Of a stretch of DNA of 64,000 bases, positions 35,293 to 44,438 are shown one piece after another. The stretch is from contig CAWFEA010000002.1 of the NCBI GenBank assembly GCA_963814745.1, positions 1 through 64,000 of the forward strand, read 5' to 3'. This stretch comes from CAWBRT01 sp963814745 (lineage in GTDB: Bacteria > Acidobacteriota > Terriglobia > Terriglobales > Acidobacteriaceae). Both the position numbers and the translations under genes were made by a program. The notes below the pieces were generated by a model. It was not told the DNA's origin, did no database searches, and saw nothing but the letters and a program-made list of their open reading frames with translations. Within the stretch, counting starts at the first letter, position 1, and each line of letters opens with the position of its first letter.

Positions 35293-36294
35293 ATGAGCGT
35301 TGCCCCGGATGCGTCGAACCCAAAAAGTAAGGTCGTGATCCGCGCTGTGACCGACGAGTCACTGGCCGCCACCGTCCGCGAATCCATGGAGCTTTGCGGA
35401 TGGCGCGATCTGGTGGCGCCCAACAGCACCGTCGTCGTCAAACCGAATCTTTGCACGGCCGTACCGGAAAAGTGCGCCATGTCGAACACCGATCCGCGCA
35501 TCACGGCGGCGGTCTGCGAACTGTTGCTGACCCGCACCAGCAACGTCTATGTGGTCGAATCCGATGGTCTGCGGCAAACCGCGTGGAAGGCGTTTGCGGC
35601 CACCGGCTACAACGAATTCGCCCATCGGCTCGGGGTCAAGCTGGTCAACCTGAGCGAAGAGGCGCAGGATGAAGTGGATGTTCCTCCCGCCGGGCTCGTC
35701 AAGCTACCACGGCTCATGCTGCGCTGCGACGCCTTCATCACGCTCCCGGTTCTGAAAACCCACGCGCTCACCTACTTCACCGGAGCCATCAAGAACCAGT
35801 GGGGATGCGTCCCGCAATACGACCGCATCCTGCTGCATCGCTATCTCGACCCGATGCTGGCCGAGCTGCACGCAATCTTTAAGCCCGTGCTGGTGGTTAT
35901 GGACAGCATCATCGCCATGGAAGGCCGCGGGCCCGCCAACGGAAAACCTCGCCGGCTCGATTTGCTTCTGGCCAGCCGCGACTCGGTTGCGATTGACGCC
36001 ACGGCCATGCGCCTCGCCAAGCTCGATCCCAATCTCTGCCGCCACCTGCTGCTGACGGCAGAAAAAGGGCTCGGCACCATCGAGGCGTCGGGAATTGAAA
36101 TCGATGGCGATTTCGCGCGCTACGCCACTCCATTTGAACCGGCCATACTCGACAAGGCGATCGCGGCCATGGATTATATGACCCGTTATCGCTGGTTCGT
36201 GCGCTACATGCTGGAAAAGGACTTTATTTTTTATCCCATCCGCGCCGTCGTGCAGGTGTTGCGGAAGCTCGGCGTCGTCGAGGGCGGCAACTAA
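35293..36294 (+). CDS. DUF362 domain protein inside the EPS locus
   Basis: 333 residues; GAGGAACCAG precedes ATG 35293. DUF362 landmarks: VVVKPNLCTAVPEKCAMSNT (residues ~50-70), VYVVESDGLRQTAW, ITLPVLKTHALTYFTGAIKN followed by QWG, and MDSIIAMEGRGPANGKPRRL. No export signal and no CxxCxxC ferredoxin motif are seen. The C terminus has a hydrophobic, aromatic patch (RYMLEKDFIFYPIRAVV) that may touch the membrane. The family has no settled role. Its position between two glycosyltransferases, 3 bases from the next gene, suggests work on the glycan or its lipid carrier. A second, Tat-exported DUF362 gene lies at 17663-18853. Confidence 0.82.
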   Translation: MSVAPDASNPKSKVVIRAVTDESLAATVRESMELCGWRDLVAPNSTVVVKPNLCTAVPEKCAMSNTDPRITAAVCELLLTRTSNVYVVESDGLRQTAWKAFAATGYNEFAHRLGVKLVNLSEEAQDEVDVPPAGLVKLPRLMLRCDAFITLPVLKTHALTYFTGAIKNQWGCVPQYDRILLHRYLDPMLAELHAIFKPVLVVMDSIIAMEGRGPANGKPRRLDLLLASRDSVAIDATAMRLAKLDPNLCRHLLLTAEKGLGTIEASGIEIDGDFARYATPFEPAILDKAIAAMDYMTRYRWFVRYMLEKDFIFYPIRAVVQVLRKLGVVEGGN

Positions 36295-36297
36295 CGT

Positions 36298-37524
36298 ATG
36301 CGCATCCTGTTCACATCTCTCGCATTCCCCTTCCCGCCCAACAAGGGACACCGTGTGCGAAACCACAGCTTGCTGCTGGCGCTCGCCCGCGAAGGCCATC
36401 GGGTGACGCTGGCGGCGTTCGCCGGCCCCAATGACGGCCCACATCTGCGACAGGCGGAAGGCTGCTGCGAACGGTTTATCACCGTGCCGGAGCCGCAACC
36501 GCGCCTGCCTCGCGATCTGCTGTCGCGACTGCATGCGGCCGCCACGGCAACGCCGTTCGGAGTGAAGCGATTCTCGCAGCCCTCGATGGCACAGGCCTTG
36601 CTGGCTGAACTGCGCCGGGACGCCTATGACGCGGTCTTCTGCGACGACATCTACATGTTCAGCAACCTGCCTCCAGGCATCGATTTGCCGGTATTGCTGA
36701 ACAAGCATGACCTCACGTACGAGATCATGGAACGTTATGCCGCTTATGAGAACAACCCGGTGAAGCGCGCGTACATACGCCTGGAAGCCGGCAACGTGCG
36801 ACGCTGGGAAATGCGCGTCTGCGCTTCCGCCGGCGCCGTGCTCGCCTGCTCGGATCGCGACCGGCAGATCATTCAGAGGTCTTGTCCTCGGACTCCGGTC
36901 TGCGTGGTTCCCAATGTGATCGACGTCGAGAGCTATCTGCCCGACGGTGTGCCCGGCAGAGACGACGGACGAACCTTGCTCTATATCGGCGCCATGGATT
37001 GGCATCCGAACCGTGATGCGGTCCGTTACTTCGTGCGCGATATCTTTCCCCTCATACGCCGACTCGTGCCCGGCGTTTGTTTCGTAGTGGCGGGTCGCGG
37101 CGCGGCGCGCGAACTGCGGGATTCGCTGCGGGCTGACGACGTGGTGTTTACCGGAGAGGTGTCGGACATGGGGGCGCAACTTGCAGCCGCTACCGTCAGC
37201 GTTGTTCCATTACGCATCGGCAGCGGCACGCGGCTGAAGATTATCGAAGCGGCGGCCATGGAAAAGGCCACGGTATCGACATCGCTCGGCGCCGAAGGTC
37301 TGGAGTTCAGCGCTCCGGATGAGATTATACTTGCCGATACGGCGGAAACCTTTGCACGCGCAACGGCTGAGCTGTTGAACGCGCCTGAGCGTCGCGCGCG
37401 AATGGGCAGCCAAGCCCGGACACGCGCGGTAGGATCTTATAGCATCGCCGCGCTGCAAACAGCGCTGCGATCAGCCCTGTCCGTCATCGGTTCCTCGGAA
37501 CGGCTGGCGGACTCCCGCGCCTAG
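36298..37524 (+). CDS. glycosyltransferase, PEP-CTERM/EpsH1-associated GT4 type
   Basis: 408 residues. The start MRILFTSLAFPFPPNKGHRV with HRVTLAAF matches the PEP-CTERM-associated sugar transferase family, whose members begin with this PPNKG/DKIR motif. C-terminal donor domain: TLLYIGAMDWHPNRDAVRYF, VAGRGAARELR, VVFTGEVSDMG, VVPLRIGSGTRLKIIEAAAM, and STSLGAEGLEF. It starts 3 bases after the DUF362 stop and ends 1 base before the flippase start, so it is clearly in the operon. It would add one sugar of the repeat unit. Confidence 0.9.
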   Translation: MRILFTSLAFPFPPNKGHRVRNHSLLLALAREGHRVTLAAFAGPNDGPHLRQAEGCCERFITVPEPQPRLPRDLLSRLHAAATATPFGVKRFSQPSMAQALLAELRRDAYDAVFCDDIYMFSNLPPGIDLPVLLNKHDLTYEIMERYAAYENNPVKRAYIRLEAGNVRRWEMRVCASAGAVLACSDRDRQIIQRSCPRTPVCVVPNVIDVESYLPDGVPGRDDGRTLLYIGAMDWHPNRDAVRYFVRDIFPLIRRLVPGVCFVVAGRGAARELRDSLRADDVVFTGEVSDMGAQLAAATVSVVPLRIGSGTRLKIIEAAAMEKATVSTSLGAEGLEFSAPDEIILADTAETFARATAELLNAPERRARMGSQARTRAVGSYSIAALQTALRSALSVIGSSERLADSRA

Positions 37525-37525
37525 C

Positions 37526-39148
37526 ATGGACTCTGGGGCGAAAGCGGTTAACGCCGGCGAAACCAATGCGAAGGAGTCGATGACCGGCGCCTCACCCAAC
37601 CCGACAAGTCCCGCTCGCCGCTCGGAACTGCCGCTACGCAGCATCGTCTCGAACTGGGCCGGGTTGGTCGTCAACGGCGTGCTTTCCTTTGTCTTGACGC
37701 CGTTGCTGGTTCGCGGCCTGGGCGACACTTACTTTGCGATGTGGATGCTGGTGACGTCTCTGCTGGAGTCCTCCTGGCTATTGGACTTTGGCATGCGGAC
37801 CACGGTCTTCCGGTTCGTGGCGCGTTACCAGGGCGCCAAGCAGCGCGATGCCCTGGATGAGACGTTCGCTTCGGGTTTTGCCATCTCTTCCGGCGTGGCG
37901 GCCGTGATCCTGCTGTTATCCTGCGCTTCGCTGTTCATTCTGCCATCTCTGTTCGCCATCACCGGCGATAGCGCGGACACATTCAGGTGGCTGCTGATCC
38001 TGTCGGGCGCATCGGTTGCAATCAGCTTCTGCGCCCAGTTCCTGGGAACTTACCTGTGCGCGGCGCGGCGCTTCGACCTCAACAACCTCACCAGCGCTGG
38101 TACCGGCCTGGTCCGTGCCGTGCTGATTGTCGCGGCTCTTCACCTTCACCACGGAGTCTTGTTCGTTGCCGCCACGGCTCTGGCGTCTTCGCTGCTATCG
38201 CTCGTGGTGAGCGCTTACCTGCTCCGCGTCGCCGATCCTGCTCTCTCGTTTCGTCTCCACAACATCAAACTGGGCCGCATCCGCGAACTGGTGGGATTCA
38301 GCAGTTCGGCGTTCCTCGGCAACGCCGGCGACCAGTTGCGATTTTTCGTCGATTCCATCGTGATTGGACGGGTTCTCACAGTTGCCATGATCACGCCCTA
38401 CAATATCGCCGGACGCCTGGTATTGCTGTTCCGCCAGTTGGCGCTGGCTCTGGCCAGTCCCTTTGCCGGCGTGATGAGTGAGTTGGAAGGACAGCAGAAG
38501 CATGCGGACTTGCAGGCTTACTTCCTGATGGCGACGCGTCTTACCTCGCTGCTGAGCGTTTTCATCAGCCTCATGTTGCTGGTCAATGGATGGCCGCTCA
38601 TCCGTTTCTGGGTGGGCGACGCATACTCCACTTCGTATACTTTGCTGCTTGTGCTGCTGACCGGTTATTGCCTCATGCTGGCGCAGCAACCATCGGCTGA
38701 TCTTCTCATCGCCAAGGGCAGCCATCAGCTTCGCGGATGGTGGACGCTGGCCGAGGGGCTGGCAAACCTCGGGTTGAGCATTTACTGGGGCCATCGTTAT
38801 GGGCTGATCGGTATCGCTCTCGGAACGGCGGTCCCGATGATCACTATCCAGGTACTGGTTCAACCCTGGTACACGCTTCACGTTGCCGCTATCCCAATGC
38901 ACCGGTACTTCAAAGAAGGAATCGGGCGCCCCCTGCTCGTCGCCTTGATTTTCGTCGCTGTCTGCGCCTTGGCGCGGCCATGGCTTCATGCGCCCGATCT
39001 GGCGCATTTTGTCTTCGCCCTGGCATGGCAATGTGCGCTCCTGGTGCTGCTGACGACAACCATCGGCTTGCGCCGGCGCGAGCGGGCCTGGCTGATCGAT
39101 AGCATCAGCCGCACGCGCTTCACAGCCGGTTCACGCCCATCCGCATAA
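37526..39148 (+). CDS. polysaccharide flippase, Wzx/MOP superfamily
   Basis: 540 residues with a ~45-residue hydrophilic N terminus, then 12-14 hydrophobic segments. The core begins RSIVSNWAGLVVNGVLSFVL and includes VRGLGDTYFAMWMLVTSLLE and LDFGMRTTVFRFVARYQG, typical of the O-antigen transporter branch of the MOP superfamily. It would move lipid-linked repeat units across the inner membrane. ATG 37528 is not in frame; the start used is ATG 37526, one base after the previous stop codon. A downstream Met (residue 19) is a possible alternative. Confidence 0.88.
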   Translation: MDSGAKAVNAGETNAKESMTGASPNPTSPARRSELPLRSIVSNWAGLVVNGVLSFVLTPLLVRGLGDTYFAMWMLVTSLLESSWLLDFGMRTTVFRFVARYQGAKQRDALDETFASGFAISSGVAAVILLLSCASLFILPSLFAITGDSADTFRWLLILSGASVAISFCAQFLGTYLCAARRFDLNNLTSAGTGLVRAVLIVAALHLHHGVLFVAATALASSLLSLVVSAYLLRVADPALSFRLHNIKLGRIRELVGFSSSAFLGNAGDQLRFFVDSIVIGRVLTVAMITPYNIAGRLVLLFRQLALALASPFAGVMSELEGQQKHADLQAYFLMATRLTSLLSVFISLMLLVNGWPLIRFWVGDAYSTSYTLLLVLLTGYCLMLAQQPSADLLIAKGSHQLRGWWTLAEGLANLGLSIYWGHRYGLIGIALGTAVPMITIQVLVQPWYTLHVAAIPMHRYFKEGIGRPLLVALIFVAVCALARPWLHAPDLAHFVFALAWQCALLVLLTTTIGLRRRERAWLIDSISRTRFTAGSRPSA

Positions 39149-39504
39149 TCCCCAAATCCCCTGCGGGTTGATCCCGCAATTCCGGCCGGAATCGCCCTCG
39201 GCCCGAACAGCTATTTCGCAGCCAACGGCCCTGGCGCGGAGCATTTCGCCAGGTGTACCGGGCTAGCGCGGATTTCCCCGCCGCCTTGGCAACGGCGGCT
39301 GCCGGGCAGCCTATTTGCACAAAATGCACCCTCGCTCGGGCAGGAATAGAAGAAATACTTTTCCTGAAAGTTACACTTGGCTGCGCAACCCCTTGCTCCC
39401 CGCTTCGTAATCTTAATCAAATCAACCGTTTACAATTTTGAAATCGATTTAAAGTCTGGCAGAAAGAATGCACCTTTGGTAACGTCGTACGTACATGTGC
39501 ACAA
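39149..39504. other. intergenic region before the exosortase
   Basis: No gene is seen. A short hairpin TGCGGG/CCCGCA (39162-39178) lies just after the flippase stop. The right half turns AT-rich and carries the sigma-54 promoter at 39457-39472. Confidence 0.55.
39457..39472 (+). promoter_or_regulatory. sigma-54 (-24/-12) promoter of the exosortase operon
   Basis: TGGCAGAAAGAATGCA matches TGGCA at -24 and TGCA at -12 with exact GG-to-GC spacing. The predicted start is near 39483, giving a leader of about 22 bases before ATG 39505. Two sigma-54 activators are encoded in the same locus. Confidence 0.65.
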
Positions 39505-40432
39505 ATGCTAAAACAGGAAACCAGGCTTGAGGAGGGCGCGGGCTCAAAGCCAGAACGGGCTGCCGCGGGCCTCTCCCTAAATTTCATGGTCGGGCACTGG
39601 CAAGCTCTGCTCATAGGCCTCGCAGTCTTATTGCTCTATTCGCCCGTTCTGCGAACACTGGTTCAGCAATGGTGGGACGATGCGAATTATTCGCACGGCT
39701 TCCTGGTTCCGGTGTTTTGCGCTTACGTTCTCTGGGAGCGCCGCCGCGAAATATCCGAGGTAGCCCCGAAGCCATCTTCAGCCGGCCTGATCGTTATCTT
39801 GGGATCAATCGCACTGCTATTTCTCGGGTCATTGGGAGCGGAATTGTTTTTGGCGCGGGTTTCCCTGCTGGGAGTCATCGTCGGACTGACGCTGTTCTTG
39901 CATGGGTGGCCCCTGGTAAGGAACGCGGCTTTCCCCCTCGCGGCGCTGCTGCTGATGATTCCGATTCCGGGCGTGATTTACTATCAACTCGTATTCCCCT
40001 TGCAGCTCCTCGCCTCCCAGTTGGCCGCCGCGGCTTTGCAGGCCAGTCATCTCATGCCGGTTTTCCGCGAAGGAAATATCCTGGTGCTACCCAGCACCCA
40101 GCTCGAAGTGGCCGAGGCTTGCAGCGGCATCCGCTCCCTGATGTCACTGCTCACGATCGCCGTTATTTACGGCTATCTCTCTGAAAACAGGACTTGGCTG
40201 CGCTGGCTGCTTTGCTTGTTGATTGTCCCGGATCGCGGTCATCAGCAACTCCGCGCGAGTCGTATTCGCGGCCATTGGTTCGGAATACATAGGCATGTCG
40301 GCCGTGGAAGGGACGTCGCACTTCCTGTCGGGGATCTTCCTGTTTCTGCTGTCCATCATGATGCTCATGGCGTGTCACAGCTTGGTGCGGCTGCTCGTGC
40401 GCTGGGGCGCGGGCAAGGAGCGGGCAAAATGA
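39505..40432 (+). CDS. exosortase, interrupted by one frame shift
   Basis: ATG 39505. About 30 hydrophilic residues precede eight or so membrane helices. The catalytic cysteine sits in VAEACSGIRSLMSLLTIAVI. The frame moves +1 near 40226-40232 (CCCGGATC), after which RIAVISNSARVVFAAIG supplies the catalytic arginine and EGTSHFLSGIFLFLLSI the histidine, ending at 40432. Removing one base gives LLIVPIAVISNSARVV, a normal exosortase sequence of about 308 residues. It would cleave PEP-CTERM proteins at the membrane and pass them to the cell surface. Substrates in the window: 19136-19828 and 43755-44438. The stop overlaps the EpsI start by 4 bases. Confidence 0.88.
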
Positions 40433-41061
40433 CATCACGGCGTTGGTGGATCGCGATGACCGTATTGCTGGCGGCGACGGTCGCCATGGCGAAGCTTCCC
40501 CATGGCAAGGTGACCGAGTTGAGCCAGCCGTTGCAGAACTTGCCGCTGGAGATTCAGGAATGGCACGGCTTCGACCAACCGCTAACGGACCGGATTGCGG
40601 CGGTTGCAGGCGTGGATTCCTATGTCAGCCGCTTCTACTTCCGGCCCGGGGGCGACAGTGTCGGGCTTTATGTGGGCTTTTACAAGAGCCAGCAGACGGG
40701 AGAAACGGTTCACTCGCCCAAGAATTGTCTTCCCGGCACCGGATGGCAGCCGGTCAAGGCTGCTGAAATCATGCTCCGCACAGGGGACGGACACACTTCC
40801 CCGGTGAACCTGTATGTCGTTGAAAATGAGCGGGAAAAGCTGCTGGTTCTCTACTGGTATCAGTCTCACGGCCGGATCATTTCCAGCGAGTACGCGGCCA
40901 AAGTTTACATGGTGATCGATGCCATCCGGCTCGGCCGCACGGACTCGACCCTGGTCAGGGTCACGACCAAGCTTGGGCATGACGAAAACAAAGCACGGCA
41001 GTTGGCCGTGTCTTTTGCCGAACAGGTTATACCCGATTTGGATCAGCTTATACCTCAGTAA
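40429..41061 (+). CDS. epsI: EpsI family protein
   Basis: 210 residues from ATG 40429, overlapping the exosortase stop (ATGA). A single N-terminal anchor (WWIAMTVLLAATVAMAKL) precedes a periplasmic domain with the EpsI hallmarks: LPLEIQEWHGFDQPL, YVSRFYFRPGGDSVGLYVGF, YKSQQTGETVHSPKNCLPGT and GW, and LLVLYWYQSHGRIISSEYAA. EpsI-type proteins accompany or are fused to exosortases and are needed for EPS production in methylotrophs; their chemistry is not established. The conserved HSPKNCLPG cysteine-histidine pair is intact. Confidence 0.92.
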   Translation: MTSRRWWIAMTVLLAATVAMAKLPHGKVTELSQPLQNLPLEIQEWHGFDQPLTDRIAAVAGVDSYVSRFYFRPGGDSVGLYVGFYKSQQTGETVHSPKNCLPGTGWQPVKAAEIMLRTGDGHTSPVNLYVVENEREKLLVLYWYQSHGRIISSEYAAKVYMVIDAIRLGRTDSTLVRVTTKLGHDENKARQLAVSFAEQVIPDLDQLIPQ

Positions 41062-41083
41062 GCCTCAAGGGAGGGCTACAAAC

Positions 41084-43357
41084 ATGCGTTCAAGGTGGCT
41101 TTGCGCATTGCTGGTTGCCGCACTCTTCGGATTTGCCGCCGGCTGCAAGAAGAATCCGGAAGTGGCGAAAAAGAAATACCTGGAAAGCGGCAACGAATAC
41201 CTGCAGCAGGGCAAATTCCAGGAAGCCCGCCTTCAGTACCGCAACGCCCTGAAGCTCGACCCTCGTTTTGCGGAGGCGTATTACCAGCTCGCTAAAGCCG
41301 ACCTGTCGTCCTCCCAGTGGGACGAGGCGTTCGCGGCCCTGCAGCAAACGGTCTCGCTCGATCCCAACCGCCTCGATGCGCGTCTCAACATCGGCCAGCT
41401 CTTCGTCGCCGCCCGTGATTACGACAAAGGCGAGGAAGCGGCCAGGATGATTCTCAAGAAAGACCCGAAAAACACCGCCGCTTACCAGTTGCTGGGCACG
41501 GCGTTGATCGGAAAACAACAAAACGATGCCGCCCACGCGGCTTTCGCAAAAATTGTCGAACTGACGCCTAATGACGCCAATGCATACGTGAATCTTGGGC
41601 TGGTGGATATTACCTTGCAGCGGTACCCCGATGCCGAGAAGGCTCTGCGCAAAGCCATCGAGGTGAACCCGAAACTTCCTCTGGCATACGCTAATCTTGC
41701 CAATTACTATCGCCTGCAAAAACAAATGCCGGTGGCCGAGAGCGTGCTCCAGCAAGGCGTGGCCAACAATCCGGACGCTTCGCCGCTGTACTTTCTCTGG
41801 GCGGAAATTCTGAGCGCGGAGAAGAAGACCGCCGAGACGGAGGCGGTGCTGCAGAAGGTGGAAGGGCTGAAAGGCAATTCGCCGGAAGTGGCGACCGCGC
41901 TGGGCAACTTCTACGCCGGCACCAAGCAGCCCGAGCGTGCGCTGCAGATCTATCAGCGCGCCATCGCCGCCAACGACAAAGATGCGGAGCTGAAGAATCG
42001 TCTAACCGATCTCTACCTCACTACCAACAAGGTCGCCGACGCCAAGCAGCTCAACGATAAAGTACTTGCCGATAATCCCAAAAACGCCATGGCGCACGTG
42101 CTTCGCGCCAGGATCATGATGACCGACGGCAAGCTGGACGACGCCCTGGCCGAGCTCCAGCACCAGGTCGCGGATACGCCGGATCTGGCGATAGCGCACT
42201 ACACGCTGGGCCTCGCCCACTGGAGCAAGGGTGAAACCAGCCAGGCGCGATCTGAATTCCAAAGCGCCGTCAAGACTGCGCCCGACATGATTCAGGCCTG
42301 GAAAGCGCTCGCCGAGTTGCATCTCTCGCTTGGCGATATCCAGATTGCGCGCGACTATGCCCAGCACTGCGTTCAGCTCAATCCGGCGTTTCCCGCCGGC
42401 CACTTGCTGCTGGGCACGGCGTTGTTCCGCGCCCACGATAATGCCCATGCCCAGGAACAGTTCACCCTGGCTCAGCGGCTTGATCCATCCGATCCCTGGC
42501 CTCACGTTCGTATGGCTGAGGTGCTGGCGGCGGCGAAACAAGTGCCGGCGGCGAATAAGGAATACCAGGCCGCGATCGATCTTCAGCCCCATAATCAGGA
42601 ACTTTTCGGCCAATTTCTCGGGTTCCTGCTGAACACCAATCAGGCTGACGCGGCGCTGGCGCGGGCCCGCCAGCGGGCTGCCTCCGAGCCCAACTCCGCT
42701 CCGGCGCATTATCTGCTCGGCAACGTTCTGTCGCGCCGGCAACAGTACGCCGAAGCCAAGGCCGAAGCGGAAAAGGCAATCGATCTTGACGGCAATTACT
42801 TCCCTGCTTACCTGACGCTGGGCTCGGCTCTCGAGCAACTGCACCAGACCGATGCCGCCATCGCCCGCTATGAAAAAGCGCTCACCCTGCGGCCGAATTT
42901 TCCCCCGTTGGAGACCCTCGTAGGCAATCTCTACCTGGACAAAGGCAACCTGGAGATTGCGCGGAAGCACTATGAGCAGGCGCTGGCGATCAACCCGAAC
43001 TTTGCTATCGCGGCGTCGAATCTGGCCTGGGTCTATACCAAGCAAGGCGGGAATCTGGATGTCGCCCTGGGACTGGCACAAAAGGCTAAGCAACTGCTGC
43101 CTGAACTCGATTCCATTACCGACACGCTAGCCTGGGTGGAATACAAGAAAGGCAGTTACATCAGTGCCAAGCCGCTGTTGCAAGAGTGCGTGCGCAAAGC
43201 GCCGCAATACGGCACTTATCGCTATCACCTGGGCATGGTCCTGGCGGCCAGCGGCGAGAAGGCAAAGGCCAAATCGGAACTGGAGGCCGCACTTAAGTTG
43301 AAGCTATCCGCGGAGGACGCCTCCGATGCCAGACAGGAGCTGGCAAAACTCAACTGA
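41084..43357 (+). CDS. TPR-repeat lipoprotein, PrsT-like
   Basis: 757 residues from ATG 41084 with AAGGGAGGG upstream; the longer frame is not supported. The signal ends in a lipobox (FGFAAGC, Cys21). The rest is about 18-20 tetratricopeptide repeats, for instance EYLQQGKFQEARLQYRNALK, then YYQLAKADLSSSQWDEAFAA and the final KGSYISAKPLLQECVRKAP. This is the layout of the PEP-CTERM-system TPR lipoprotein PrsT, thought to scaffold EPS or sorting components at a membrane face. It follows EpsI by 22 bases and probably shares the sigma-54 transcript. Confidence 0.9.
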   Translation: MRSRWLCALLVAALFGFAAGCKKNPEVAKKKYLESGNEYLQQGKFQEARLQYRNALKLDPRFAEAYYQLAKADLSSSQWDEAFAALQQTVSLDPNRLDARLNIGQLFVAARDYDKGEEAARMILKKDPKNTAAYQLLGTALIGKQQNDAAHAAFAKIVELTPNDANAYVNLGLVDITLQRYPDAEKALRKAIEVNPKLPLAYANLANYYRLQKQMPVAESVLQQGVANNPDASPLYFLWAEILSAEKKTAETEAVLQKVEGLKGNSPEVATALGNFYAGTKQPERALQIYQRAIAANDKDAELKNRLTDLYLTTNKVADAKQLNDKVLADNPKNAMAHVLRARIMMTDGKLDDALAELQHQVADTPDLAIAHYTLGLAHWSKGETSQARSEFQSAVKTAPDMIQAWKALAELHLSLGDIQIARDYAQHCVQLNPAFPAGHLLLGTALFRAHDNAHAQEQFTLAQRLDPSDPWPHVRMAEVLAAAKQVPAANKEYQAAIDLQPHNQELFGQFLGFLLNTNQADAALARARQRAASEPNSAPAHYLLGNVLSRRQQYAEAKAEAEKAIDLDGNYFPAYLTLGSALEQLHQTDAAIARYEKALTLRPNFPPLETLVGNLYLDKGNLEIARKHYEQALAINPNFAIAASNLAWVYTKQGGNLDVALGLAQKAKQLLPELDSITDTLAWVEYKKGSYISAKPLLQECVRKAPQYGTYRYHLGMVLAASGEKAKAKSELEAALKLKLSAEDASDARQELAKLN

Positions 43358-43754
43358 TAGTTTTTACCCCGGTGTGCAAGCGATTGCACTTTTAGAACAG
43401 GAAAAACATCGGGCACGTCGTGCGAAACACCGGAGAAAGATTTGGCAGACTGACGTAAGTAGCTGCACCTTAGTAACTTGCGAAATCTCCAAATCGGGCC
43501 AAGAACGGCAATCATCGTGCACTAGATCAGATGTCCTCCCCTTGAGGAAATAAGTCGTGACTGCGAGAACGAGGGCGCGGGTTGCGGCCCATGGCTGTAC
43601 GACATTGTTTCCCGGACGACTGGTGGCAACGAGCTTGGTACATTGAGCTATATCGTAGTTAGCGGCGCTGTAATAAGAACGTAGGAGTTGGCAGTAATGC
43701 TGTGCGGAAACAGGCCCTGGGTATCCTCCAGACTTTTGAGAAAAGGAAACTTAT
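43358..43754. other. intergenic region before the PEP-CTERM substrate gene
   Basis: No gene is seen. It holds the weak terminator at 43374 and two off-consensus sigma-54-like stretches. At 43624 TGGCA is followed by TTGGTA, and near 43689 TGGCA lacks the -12 GC at the right spacing. Neither is a secure promoter. Confidence 0.4.
43374..43395 (+). terminator. possible terminator of the exosortase operon
   Basis: GTGCAA (43374-43379) pairs with TTGCAC (43384-43389) over a 4-base loop and is followed by TTTTAG. The stem is short, so it is weak. Confidence 0.4.
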
Positions 43755-44438
43755 ATGCACAAACGGATCTGGCTGTTAACGCTTCTTGGCATTCTCGCAT
43801 TCGCCGGCCCGGCTAACGCGATCACTCAAATCGTGCTCGGCGGTGGGGACAACCTGAACAACGTTCAGTTTACCGGCACAAGCAGTGGAGCAACGCTCTC
43901 CTTCCTCGGAACCTGCGCGGGCAATTCCAACTGCACCACCGGCACGGCATACTTTGGTTCAACTGCCGGCACCTTTGCGATGTGGATCACGGGCAGCAAT
44001 CCGACGCTGGTCGGCACTACCACCGGCCTTTCCAGCTACGCGGTTTCGATGAACGGCGGCACGATCAATTTCTTGTTTTCGATGAACGGCGGCGCCGATA
44101 CGCTACAGGGAACCCTGTCCTACGTCACGATCGGCAATGCCGGACAGCAAACCCCGAGTCTGAATGGGACATTTACGACCGTGAGCACTACCGGCAGCAC
44201 GCTGGGAAGTTTGTGGGGCGTCGGCACCACCAGCGCCGCCGTGTTCACGCTCGATATGGGATCGAATCCTACGGTCAATTCGATTGTCGGCATCACTGGC
44301 GCTACGACCAACGGAACGCCTTACAGTGGAGACGTGCCTCCGCCTGCCTCGCCCGTGCCCGAGCCAACTACAATCGCCATGCTCGGCTCCGGACTGCTGG
44401 TGCTGGGCGGTACGCTCAAACGCCGTTTCTTCAGATAG
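43755..44438 (+). CDS. PEP-CTERM sorting-domain protein
   Basis: 227 residues; AAAAGGAAAC precedes ATG 43755. The signal peptide is KRIWLLTLLGILAFAGPANA. The mature part is Gly/Thr/Ser/Asn-rich with almost no charge, typical of extracellular adhesive or matrix proteins. It has two cysteines (FLGTCAGNSNCTTG) that could form a disulfide. The C terminus is VPEPTTIAMLGSGLLVLGG followed by LKRRFFR, a complete exosortase recognition signal. No catalytic motif is seen. The gene follows the exosortase/PrsT operon and is the clearest local substrate. Confidence 0.9.
   Translation: MHKRIWLLTLLGILAFAGPANAITQIVLGGGDNLNNVQFTGTSSGATLSFLGTCAGNSNCTTGTAYFGSTAGTFAMWITGSNPTLVGTTTGLSSYAVSMNGGTINFLFSMNGGADTLQGTLSYVTIGNAGQQTPSLNGTFTTVSTTGSTLGSLWGVGTTSAAVFTLDMGSNPTVNSIVGITGATTNGTPYSGDVPPPASPVPEPTTIAMLGSGLLVLGGTLKRRFFR

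Noticed and set aside
35704..37179. 491-residue minus-strand frame
   Set aside because: Shadow of the DUF362 and glycosyltransferase genes; rich in His/Gln/Arg from reverse-complement codon bias.
39280..39300. GCCGCC/GGCGGC hairpin as a terminator
   Set aside because: No T-run and far from the flippase stop; likely chance in GC-rich sequence.
40919..41083. Upstream extension of the TPR lipoprotein
   Set aside because: It overlaps EpsI out of frame; the lipoprotein signal starts at ATG 41084 with a strong ribosome-binding site.
43624..43706. Two TGGCA stretches as sigma-54 promoters for the PEP-CTERM gene
   Set aside because: The invariant -12 GC is missing at the required distance in both cases.
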